Source: Parastagonospora avenae f. sp. tritici 18332-5 (taxonomy: Eukaryota; Ascomycota; Dothideomycetes; Pleosporales; Phaeosphaeriaceae). From it: a stretch of 57,888 bases of DNA. The stretch spans positions 1 to 57,888 of the forward strand of contig JAFJTR010000130.1 of NCBI GenBank assembly GCA_022559985.1. The letters are read 5' to 3'. The notes below the pieces were generated by a model. That model did not search any database and was not told the DNA's origin. It worked only from the letters and a program-made list of their open reading frames with translations. Shown piece after piece: positions 1 to 9,293 of the stretch. The translations under genes and the position numbers were made by a program. How positions within the stretch are numbered: position 1 is the first letter of the stretch; every line of letters starts with the position of its first letter.

Positions 1-1215
1 TACGCGATACATAGACTCAGCGCAGGTGTAGTGTAGCTTCTCTATCGAATTCATCACTGTTTACCTTGCACTTATGGTCAATCCATCGCACCCTTACAGA
101 CTGCCGTCAGCGAGAAGGTCGGATATCCTGATCGGTTCTGTGCGGGGTAGTGCGACGGCATTACCCATAAATGCCTCTGGCAGTGGCGGGTCCAGCACCT
201 TTCGCGTGTTCACGGCATGCACCAGTACGACCTCTTGACTGAGATCAGGATGAAGAAGCTCGAGTTTGGACCGTGTGATACTTTTCCAAAGCGTGGCCAT
301 GATTGCGTCGTACGTCGATATCCAGCTATCTCCAGTCTTAGCCATTGCTCCAGTTTTGAGCTCCTTTATCTTGCTCCTAGGGAAATGCAACATCCGGATC
401 GCTAGATCGGGCATCTTGAAGTCGCCGGGCGGTGGCGGAGCCGGTCCACCGCCGTCTCTGAGAACTGGAAACCTTTGGTCGAGCTCTTTCCACGGCGAGA
501 CTTCCGGTCTCTCTGCACTGAGGCGCGACCGATCTAATGCGTCTCCAGATACTATTATGAAAGATGTTCCATTGGCTACGGCTGCTGAGTTTTGAGCCAA
601 AGAGGTCAGGAACCCATCGCACCCTGGACCATCAGAACAGTTGTGATGGATAGCGACACCGAGTATGAGACCGCCCTTGACAAAGTTGATTTGAAACGTA
701 GAGATAATGAGATCGTCCTCCTAATTATCGCCGAGGGGTGAAAACAGCTGTTTCTCCGTCACCGCCTTTGGCAGCAACTTATGTCCCTTGAATGTCGCTG
801 CTGGAAAATCCGCCCTGTCCAGTTCTTCATACGATGCAAACGTCTCTTCGATGTCATGGACAAAGAGACTGACGGCGCTGTCTCTTTTCTTGGTGACCCA
901 TAGCCGTCCATTCTCTGCGTCCATCTTCAGACCCCCTGCGAGGATAGGAAATTGGCTCAGAGTAAATTCGAGACCTCGAACCATGTTATCCACAATATTG
1001 GCCTTGTCAGCAGCTGGTGGGAGCTTGAAGACTTCCACAATCTGGACATAGATCTTCGGCATAGTCTACATGATTGATGGCGAAGTCAGTGTTTGTCTCA
1101 CAGCAATCTGTACATCAGGAATTCGTACGTGATCCATATCGGAAAGAACAAATTGTTCTTCTGCAAGAGCGCTCTCCCAGCCGGTCGGACGGACTTGTAT
1201 CCCTTTTGTCGACAT
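1..1215 (-). pseudogene. BAHD-fold acyltransferase (trichothecene 3-O-acetyltransferase-like), broken and cut by the window edge
   Basis: The minus-strand reading starts at the ATG at 1213-1215. It gives a 29-codon first exon, a 63-nt intron (1066-1128), and a second exon beginning TMPKIYVQIVEVFKLP, followed by LSQFPILAGGL. These are typical of fungal members of the transferase family (PF02458). Further on, the same frame carries the catalytic signature HHNCSDG near 640-660 and a region resembling the C-terminal half. An in-frame TAG at 721-723 separates the two halves without any frame change. The reading stops at 94-96, where an intron may begin (GTAAGG); the continuation towards position 1 cannot be joined cleanly in frame. 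Members of this family transfer acetyl groups from acetyl-CoA to alcohols. I infer a decayed gene. The alternative is a 42-nt intron (GTGACG...TTAG) that removes the stop, but the residues it would delete look like ordinary family sequence. Confidence 0.7.
1066..1128 (-). repeat. Intron 1 of the acyltransferase, introner-like element copy 1
   Basis: This 63-nt intron (GTACGA...TGTAG) interrupts the acyltransferase just before its conserved MP.IY motif. It aligns end to end with the first long intron of the P450 at 2920-2983. The core TGAGACAAACACTGACTTCG (1081-1100) is identical over 20 nt and contains a CTGAC branch-site-like motif. Nearly identical introns in unrelated genes are the defining trait of introner-like elements. 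Confidence 0.7.
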
Positions 1216-2273
1216 GTTTGCTTATCAAGAAGGGACTGAATACCAGGGAGTAGCTTAAGATGTGCAAGGAAAAAGAGGTAGGAAATGTCCCCTCAATAGT
1301 TTAAAGCGATAGCGGTTGGGTACCAAGTTCGAATCAGCGCTTAACAATTCCTAAGAATGATAAGCGGAGCGAGGTTCCCGTGCGACATGCCAGCCCCATT
1401 TCGCGTCGTGGATACCTCTGGGGTATTGACTTGCCATGCGTATAGCGAGGCCTGACATCCAATCCGAAGCCCATGCGAGTTGTAGTGGCGGTTGCGGCGG
1501 AAACAAGCCGATTCGCCCCGCACCGCGACACTACTGTGAAAGCTTACTCCTACTGATGCGGATCGGGACCCGTGGACTATATCCATAGTTCACATCGTAC
1601 GGGCCCATGTCTTTTCAGATTATTCCCACGTCTGTGAACTATTTTTTCAATTTGGCTTCTGGCACGGCTAAGATACGAGTTGTTTTGTGGTCCAACAGGG
1701 GTCTGCATCCTGCCGCTGTCATTGACTGTGCCGCATCCTTGAAGGACCTAGTAATTACTCAAGGAGATTTGGTATCAACTGTACTATTCGAACTACTACG
1801 ACCAGCGCCGACTCCCCGCCGAGTGCACGAGCATTACGGAGGAACTCGCATATACTGAGTCAAGGCGCTAAGGCCAAATCTGGTGGCGCGAGTTGACTCG
1901 ATAAATACGAGTTTCTTCGTATTCGCGCTTTATACGACGTTGGAATAATGCATTGCAGTCAGATGCAGTAGGCTTCCCACTGTAAAGGCCCGATACTCAC
2001 GCGTGGCACGGTCGGGACAGAGGTCGGCGTCGTGGAGTGAACCTTAAGTAGTGATCGGCTTGGTCTCTGTGACGAGTCTACAGACCAGCTAGGAAACCTA
2101 CTGGCTTATCACAACAAAAATGTCTAGGTACCTAGGCAAGTTCACTACAGCTATAGGTCGATACGTTGTAGGCTACTTCAATACACAATAAGAAATATAC
2201 GAGGGGAACACAGATAGAAGGCATTTGTCGCCTTAACATCTTCAGCTGTCCCAGATCTTCAACCCCACTTCTC
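1216..2273. other. Intergenic region between divergent broken genes
   Basis: No convincing coding sequence. It would have been the shared 5' region of the acyltransferase and the P450. It contains nested inverted repeats at 1886-1928 (GCGCGA/TCGCGC outside, AATACGA/TCGTATT inside). The open frames here are short and resemble no family I know. Confidence 0.6.
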
Positions 2274-4046
2274 ATGATGGGTATCCCCACGAAACCAAGT
2301 GCGCTTCTCAGGCTCCCTGTCTTCGTTGGAACTCTCTCCGTAGCTAAAGTCTTATCTCTAGCTATTAAGTTTGTTGTTTGCACTAAATTGCTTTCGAATA
2401 CCTGGATGTTCTAACATTTGCAGGTCGTTGTACGATGGGTACCGGTAATTAGAGGCATCTACCGAATCTACTTTCATCCGCTCGGCCGTTTCCCTGGGCC
2501 AAAGTTTTCTGCCTTTACGCGTCTACCGTACCTCACTGCCATAGCAAAAGGTGAACTACCGCGACACGTTGCTCAGCTCCACGAGCAATACGGAGAGGTG
2601 GTGCGCCTCTCGCCTGATGAACTCAGCTTCACCAACCCAAAAGCTTGGCGCAACATCTACGGCTACGGGTCGAAGAAAGGCCCAGGCTCCCCGCCGCCCA
2701 AGAATTGGAACCGCCAGGGAAGTTCTCCTAATGGAGCCAACTCACTTGTCGCAGAGCCAGACAACGCCGAACATGCACGAATCCGCAGAATCTTCTCTCC
2801 CGCGTTCTCTAACCAAGCGCTCGTACAGCAGTCACCGTTATTCGCCAAGTACACAAATCAACTTATCGGCTGCTTGAGAGAAAGTGCCAATGCAAATGCG
2901 GTCGACCTCGTCTGAATGTGTATGTTAGATCTATGTACGAATTGCATATGAGACAAACACTGACTTCGTACATCGATCTCAAGACAACTTCACTACTTTC
3001 GACGTCATGGCTGACCTGACATTCGGCAAGCCTTTACACCTGCTTTATAACGCAGAGTATAATTCCTGGATTCAAGTCATCTTCGCAAGCATTGAGCGCG
3101 GTACGCTGAAGAGCATTTTCTTCATTTACTACCCCCTCGCTAAGCTCATCTTATTTGCACTGTTGGGCAATCAAATTGTGACATTACGGAAGGAGCATCA
3201 CAACTACACTGTCGAAAGAGTTACTAAGCGACTTGAAAGGGGACGAGTGTCCGAGGGCGTCGACCTGTGGGACCTAGTTCTTCAACAAGAAGACAAGGGT
3301 AAAGCGGGCCTGACCCGCCCTGTTATGGATATGAACGGCGATTTATTTATGTTAGCTGGGACGGAAACGACGGCGACGTTACTTAGTAGACTAACATACT
3401 TGCTTTTAACGCACCCTGAGTCGATGGAAAAGCTCGTAGATGAGATTCGGACGGCATTAAACTCATCAGACAGCATCAGTATGGAAGCCACCGCTGGCTT
3501 ACCCTACCTCAGTGCATGCATCAAGGAAGCGTTTAGACACTACCCTCCTGTGCCGATTGGTTTGCCGCACCTCACTCCCGCTGCAGGTTCGACAATTTAT
3601 GGATATTACGTTCCTCTGAATGTACGTTGTCACCTCATTCACACATTGTCCAGCAGCTGTCTAATACTTATATTTTATAGACGAATGTCGCAACCTCCCA
3701 TTTGGCAATGTACAGCTCCCCAGACAACTTTAGACTCCCCAAATCTTTTATCCCTGAGCGCTGGCTAGGCGACCCACGCTTCGCCTCCGATGAACACTTA
3801 GCTCTTCAGCCGTTCCATGTAGGTCCTAGGGACTGAATAGGCAAGAAGTAAGTAACACTAGCCCCCACTCTCTAGACATCGCAAAGATACTAAAGGGCTG
3901 TTACTAGCATGGCTCTCCACGAAATGCGTCTGATTCTTAGCAAAGTGCCGTTCAACTTCAATCTCGAATTGCTCCCCGATTGTCGGAATTGGATCGCGGA
4001 TCAGAAAATCTACTCGTTGTGGGAAAAGATACCGTTGATGCGTTGA
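2274..4046 (+). pseudogene. Cytochrome P450 (CYP65/isotrichodermin C-15 hydroxylase-like), inactivated
   Basis: The gene begins with MMGIPTKPSALL and a hydrophobic anchor, then IYFHPLGRFPGPKF. Later it shows AGTETT (helix I, about 3354-3371), KEAFRHYPP (ExxR) and PERW. Introns are at about 2370-2423 (5' site uncertain), 2920-2983, 3622-3680 and 3848-3900. Two in-frame TGA codons break it. The one at 2913-2915 lies seven bases before the 5' splice site of the second intron. The one at 3834-3836 falls exactly where the heme-thiolate cysteine belongs in FHVGPRD-x-IGKK. Sequence on both sides of each TGA matches the family and splice sites are intact, so the decay looks recent. No active enzyme can come from it without the heme ligand. 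The family places monooxygenases in the ER membrane. Confidence 0.85.
2920..2983 (+). repeat. Intron of the P450, introner-like element copy 2
   Basis: A 64-nt intron (GTATGT...CTCAAG). Removing it restores a continuous P450 reading across the join. It matches the acyltransferase intron at 1066-1128 along its whole length; bases 2949-2968 are identical to the reverse complement of 1081-1100. The two host genes lie on opposite strands and belong to unrelated protein families, so exon homology cannot explain the match. Confidence 0.7.
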
Positions 4047-4533
4047 TGGTGAAAATCAAGGATGCAGTAGTTGTTTCAACGTAACCGCACCATCGACCTA
4101 GACATACATGTAGTACATCTCAGCAAGCCTCACTCTCGGCGATAACTTTTGTCCTTTCTTGGGGTGTTAGACAAGGCCTTGCTATGTTCACGTGTCGTAT
4201 GCAATAACTACTCCCGAGCGTCGCGATGCAATGTGTCTATGCGATGATGAATTGTGAATAATGTGCATTACAAGTTAACAGTCCGGTACTGCGTGACATG
4301 GCAATGGTATAACAGGCATAGATAGTGAGCCGAAGACGAGGTATTTTCGTCGAGGTTTCGGGCGCGGACGGGGCTCTTAGGGCTGAGTTTTGAGACTGGG
4401 CCAAGCTGCAGCCGAAGAATTCCCGCCATGTGTGTCGCAGCTTCGACCTCACTCAAAACCAACTCCGCCAACGACGCCGACCCGTGATACTCCCCACACA
4501 CAGTCCTGCCTTCGTGACAGCTCCATAGCCACG
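4047..4533. other. Intergenic, upstream of the succinyl-CoA ligase gene
   Basis: I see no gene. The last part should hold the promoter and 5' UTR of the downstream gene. No clear TATA box. Confidence 0.6.
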
Positions 4534-5841
4534 ATGCAGGCTCTCCGATACCCCGTGCGCTCGGCGCTCACCAAGTCCGCTACCAGGCAGTATGCGACAG
4601 GCTCTTCGCAGTATGCCGAGACCATCAAGAACCTCCGCATCAACGGCGACACAAAGGTGCTGTTCCAGGGCTTCACTGGAAAGCAGGGCACGTGAGTGGA
4701 CACGCACCGGTCACGCATAAATATCGGTAGCTAAGTAGAGACAGCTTCCACGCACAACAGGCGATTGAGTACGGTATGCGCCCGCTCCACCGCCATATGA
4801 GATGATGAGGGCGAGGCATTGACGTGTCGGAAACAGGCACAAAAGTTGTCGGAGGCACAAACCCCAAGAAGGCCGGCTCAGAACATCTCGGCAAGCCCGT
4901 CTTTGCCAGCGTAGCCGACGCTATCAAAGAGACTGGTGCTACCGCTTCCGCCATTTTTGTCCCGTACGCCCCACTGAACAATACACCACCACGTCCAACA
5001 CAGACTAATTCACATGTAGCCCGCCAGTTGCCGCCAAGAGCATTGAGGAAGCCATCGCTGCAGAAGTACCTTTGATTGTGACGTACGTGTGCATGTAAAC
5101 TTGGAGCATACCGGAAACTTACAACTGCCAGTATTACCGAGGGTATCCCACAACATGGTATGGACGAACAACCACTGCTTTGAGATGTACGTCAGCTGAC
5201 CCTGCCAGACATGGTCCGCATCACCGACATGCTCAAGTCGCAGAACAAGTCCCGTATGGTTGGCCCCAACTGCCCTGGCATAATCGCTCCTGTATGTTCA
5301 CTACAAGCCTCAAGCCATAGAATTCTAACAAGATGTAAAGGGACAATGTAAGATTGGTATCATGCCTGGCTTCATCCACAAGCGCGGCCGTGTCGGAATC
5401 GTATCTCGCTCGGGAACCCTTACGTACGAGGCCGTGAACCAGACCACCCAAGCCGGTCTTGGCCAGTCGCTCGTTGTCGGCATCGGTGGAGACCCCTTCT
5501 CAGGGACCAACTTCATCGACTGCCTCAAGGTCTTCCTGCAGGACGAGGAGACGGACGGTATCATTATGATCGGAGAGATTGGTGGCTCAGCCGAGGAGGA
5601 TGCCGCAGATTTCCTCAAGGAGTACAACACTGCGAACAAGCCCGTCGTCAGCTTCATTGCTGGTATCTCTGCGCCACCAGGCAGGCGCATGGGCCACGCT
5701 GGCGCCATTGTCAGCGGAGGAAAGGGTGATGCCAACTCCAAGATTAACGCCCTCGAGGCTGCTGGTGTTGTCGTTGAGCGCTCCCCTGCCAGGCTTGGAT
5801 CGACTCTGTATGATCAGTTCGTCAAGCGTGATCTGATATAA
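4534..5841 (+). CDS. LSC1: Succinyl-CoA ligase, alpha subunit, mitochondrial
   Basis: Catalyses the substrate-level phosphorylation step of the citric acid cycle (succinyl-CoA to succinate) together with the beta subunit. There are seven exons; introns are 4692-4744, 4774-4836, 4964-5019, 5083-5131, 5158-5208 and 5292-5340, all GT...AG and 49-63 nt. The spliced protein is 328 aa, normal for the family. The N-terminus MQALRYPVRSALTKSATRQY is basic and hydroxylated like a mitochondrial presequence. The CoA-binding fold follows (GFTGKQGTFHAQQAIEYG), then VGPNCPGIIAPG, and GHAGAIVSGGKGDA with the active-site phosphohistidine. The start ATG was chosen because the presequence follows it directly. 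Identity is very secure; exon ends are inferred from frame and family fit. Confidence 0.96.
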
Positions 5842-6169
5842 ACAACACAGGATATGCCTGGTGTCGTGGTGGAAATGTTAAATGGTCAAGCGAGCGCATG
5901 GTTTTGGAGTAGCTTGCACGAAGGGACGTCAAGTCATTACCAGCCCGTCCAATGTACATGTAGTCATTTAGAACAAAATTGTGGCTGCACATGATGTGAT
6001 CCAGATCATCTTGTTCCTTGAACCTTTTTGTGTACCGTCACATGTCTGGCATTGTGCAAGGGTGATTGCGGCTAGGTGTTAGGGCGCAAGCCTACCTTTG
6101 AGAAAAAGTTCCCCGCGTAACCTCCGAGAAGCACTCACCAGCGAAACAACCTTGGAACGCGCAGCCACC
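5842..6169. other. Intergenic between two same-strand genes
   Basis: 3' end of the succinyl-CoA ligase gene and promoter of the next gene. Nothing else seen. Confidence 0.6.
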
Positions 6170-7189
6170 ATGTCCAAGACCAAGACGAAGCAGGCGCGCC
6201 GCGAACTGAAACGAGATGGTGCCCGCAAAATCGCCGCGCATCAACGCAAAACTGCAAAGGCTGCAACAGTTCCGACCAACGCGCCGAAGCCGCCCAAGAA
6301 GAAGCAAAAGATGGAACCACAGCATATACAAGCGTCACAAAAGCACGACATCCCCTTTGGTGAATACGAGCACATCCTGCTGGTCGGCGACGGCGACTTC
6401 AGCTTCACACGCAGCCTGGCCATCGAACACGGCTGCGCAAACGTCACGGCCACCTCATTCGACTCAGACACCGAAGTGCGCGAAAAGTACCCCAACTTCG
6501 AAAGCATCCACGACGAATTGACCCAGCTCACACCGCCCGTACCCATGTACCACAGCATCGACGCAACCAAACTATCGAGCTATAAGCACCTACGATGCAC
6601 GCGCGAGGACGACGACGAAAGCCAAGACGGGTGGGATACGATATGCTTCATGTTCCCTCACACGGGCGGACTGAGCACCGATGTAAACAGACAAGTGCGC
6701 GCCAACCAAGCGTTGCTTGTTGCGTTTTTCAAATCCTGCCTCGAGACAACGAGTGCGAAACAGCGACTGCAAATCCTCGCATCCCAGGTCCACAAGAACC
6801 ATCCCAGTCCGCTGCGTCCACGTAGCCAATTCTTGCGCATGGGCGGTCGCATCATCGTTACACTATTCGAAGGCGAGCCATACACGCTGTGGAACGTCCG
6901 TGATCTTGCTCGGCATGCAGGACTCAAGGTGGTGGAGAGCTGGAAGTTCGATGCGAGCCAATATCCCGGGTACAAGCATGTGAGGACGTTGGGTACGATC
7001 GAGGGTGGTGGCGCGTGGAAAGGAGAGGATCGAGATGCGAGGACCTATGTCTTTGAGAAGATACCACTAGTCGCCGACAGCGACGAAGAGAAGGAGCTTG
7101 AGAAAGAGACCGGAGTCAAGAAGGTGAAAGAAAGGACCAGGACGAGGACGAAAAGACCACGCAAAGGCAGTGACAGCGACGATGATTGA
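6170..7189 (+). CDS. BMT5: BMT5-like 25S rRNA (uridine-N3)-methyltransferase
   Basis: A 339-aa single-exon protein. The N-terminus is very basic (lysine/arginine rich, to about residue 65), fitting nucleolar targeting. The Rossmann-type methyltransferase domain (DUF2431/BMT5-like) starts around residue 68 with HILLVGDGDFSFTRSLA, the S-adenosylmethionine loop. It continues with DTICFMFPHTGG, GGRIIVTLFEGEPYTLWNV and a YPGYKHVRTLG segment near the C-terminus, then a charged KR-rich tail. In yeast the homologue methylates one uridine of 25S rRNA. The frame is open further 5' without an ATG that fits better; the ATG at 6170 lies in a good context (GCCACCATG). Orthology to yeast BMT5 itself rather than a close relative is inferred. 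Confidence 0.88.
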   Translation: MSKTKTKQARRELKRDGARKIAAHQRKTAKAATVPTNAPKPPKKKQKMEPQHIQASQKHDIPFGEYEHILLVGDGDFSFTRSLAIEHGCANVTATSFDSDTEVREKYPNFESIHDELTQLTPPVPMYHSIDATKLSSYKHLRCTREDDDESQDGWDTICFMFPHTGGLSTDVNRQVRANQALLVAFFKSCLETTSAKQRLQILASQVHKNHPSPLRPRSQFLRMGGRIIVTLFEGEPYTLWNVRDLARHAGLKVVESWKFDASQYPGYKHVRTLGTIEGGGAWKGEDRDARTYVFEKIPLVADSDEEKELEKETGVKKVKERTRTRTKRPRKGSDSDDD

Positions 7190-7384
7190 AATACATGATT
7201 CAAGGTCGGGAGAAGCCTACTAGGGCAATCGTATGGAACATACATAAAGACACCTTCTTCATGTCCAAGTAAAGAGCACATGAAGCTTGTGCAACCGGCA
7301 GCCTGCCGTGGCTGTACCAAGCGCCGGAGAAAGCATCAAACGCCACGCTATGCCATGAACAAAACTCTAGGACACAGAGGACCC

Positions 7385-8780
7385 TCACATAATATACACT
7401 TTGCGTACCTCGCTTTCGCTCCAAACCTCTCCCTTGATGCCATCAACTGGATCTCTGACCCACCCGCTCTCGGTTCCGACCTTCTTGTTGAAAGCCGTCA
7501 ATTGGTCGCGACCATATATCCTTCCGTTGGGAAGCACCACCGGGTCGTTCTTCACGATACTCTTGGTGTGGTGCGCATAAGGGACGTTGCGCGCAAGCTC
7601 GTTGAGCTCAGTGCTGCAGATGGGGCACACGGATGTGGTAGCCGACGAGGCGTTGGCTGATGATGACGTGTACGCGGAGTGGCACGCTGGCGTTTTCAGG
7701 GCCGAGAGTCCGGCAGAGAGCGCGATGTGAAGGAGCGGTCGGGGCGGGAGCGAGTAGAGGTTGTGGTGCGTCGAGAGGAAGAGGTTCGCTAAATGAGCCC
7801 ACCGCGATGGCGAGTAGAGCGACTGGCACAGGTCAGCGATGTGAGGGATGTCTGAGTACGTGGCAGCTTACCACATATGGCTCTACGTCATCCCATGGCT
7901 TGTAGGCAAGTAGTCCAGCGGCTTTACGGAGGAGCTCAAAGTCTCCGCTCGTGCTCAAGTACTTCTTCGCATGCATTCTTGCCTCGACGAGTTTGGTCTC
8001 ACCGCCGCCTGCGCCGAGACTCACTCCGTTCATGACATGGCCTTCTATGCCGTCCATGTCACTCAAGCCTGCCTCGTGACCCTGTCTGACCAGCTCAATG
8101 TACTGTTGCAATCTGAGCTCGAACTCCAGCATGCTGCCACCCTTTTTCAGCTCTTTGCTGTGTTCCTTGCACCAGTCCAGCGCGAGGCTAGTATTCATGC
8201 CCTCGCGTAAGCTCCGCTCAATCTTGTGGCATGCGACAAAGGCATCCACGTCCACGAGATCCTCAATCTCCTTGCTCTGAGCAAGATGCGCCGCCGACTC
8301 GGAGTAGCCTTCACGCAGGAGATAGTCGACTAGCAATCTTGACAGCCGTGTTCGCGACCACTCATCGTATTTGACGTCCACCAAGCTGTTAACGTCGTAT
8401 AAGTCTTGAAGATGCCGTAACCGTGCTTTGGCACTTTTATGTATGCGCATCTCCTCCTCGTGCAGGCCCTCTAGTTTCCGCTTCAGGACCTGCATCTTGC
8501 TGATCATGGCATCTAGCGAATCGAGTGTGGCGTCGGGTGAGGATGATTTCGAGGCTGCTTTGGTGGTGGCGGTGAGCGAGGTGGTTATGTTGGCAGACGA
8601 GTGCTCGATCACGCGCTGAGCGTTCTTGAAGCTGCGCCGCGAAAGCTCGTAGGGCATGCGAAGCAGCGGCTGGTCCTGTACAGAGTCAGTAATATACTAC
8701 GCCAGCTTTAGGATCGAACAGAGTCATACGAGCAGCAGATGTGACTCTGCATTGAGCTTCATCGACGTGAGCTCCGCCAT
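7385..8780 (-). CDS. FYV10: GID/CTLH ubiquitin ligase subunit FYV10 (GID9, MAEA)
   Basis: Three exons, introns at 8676-8729 and 7823-7871, 430 aa. The N-terminus (MAELTSMKLNAESHLLL) leads into an alpha-helical coiled region. LisH follows at about residues 135-165 (LSRLLVDYLLREGYSESAAHLA), CTLH at about 170-230 (RSLREGMNTSLALDWCKEHS) and CRA to about 340. The end is a degenerate RING-like segment, CPICSTELNELARNVPYAHH, followed by LPNGRIYGRDQL. In yeast the GID complex ubiquitinates gluconeogenic enzymes such as fructose-1,6-bisphosphatase after glucose returns. GID9 pairs with GID2 to form the catalytic RING module. All domains are present and the ORF is intact. Confidence 0.93.
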
Positions 8781-9293
8781 GGCGGGCAATGTCTTGTGTT
8801 ACGAGTAGTAGAATAGTAATATATTCCTTTCCGGCGCTACGTATACTGTTCACGTAGTTTAGAGGTCTGTTCAGCGAGCGGTGTAGAATCTCGCGCGTTG
8901 TTTTGAGGGTTGGAGCTGCTTGTTCGCGATCAGTGGTCAAGCTCGCGGCGGGGCTCGCAGCTCGTCAGTTGGGACGTGCATTTAGTTCATCATCACTATC
9001 CTGCCACATGATGCTCATCACCCACACAAACCACTTGCAACCGCTTTGTTCTATATGATATCATTCTGTTCGTGAACCAAAACTCTAAATAAACTCCTCT
9101 AAAGCCCAATGTGTTGGAACGTAGAATCCAGATGTCTCTAATCATGTAGCAAGACACTGAAGCAGGCCGCGCCGAACTGCCAGCCTACTGCAGAGGTATC
9201 ATGAACCCTGCTCTAAGGCCTTTACTTTTGTTGCACACGCGTCCCGCAGTTCAAGAGACGCATGTAAGTCGCAGAAAACCCACCGATAGCCAC
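8781..9293. other. Intergenic, 5' of FYV10
   Basis: No gene seen. It holds the promoter of FYV10 and the 3' end of ARB1, both on the minus strand. Confidence 0.6.

Noticed and set aside
2274..4046. P450 as a selenoprotein because TGA replaces cysteine
   Set aside because: A second TGA is at a non-cysteine position, and the selenocysteine machinery is not known from this fungal group.
6098..6169. Earlier start for the BMT5-like gene
   Set aside because: The upstream extension does not begin with ATG and the ATG at 6170 has a good context and gives the usual basic N-terminus.
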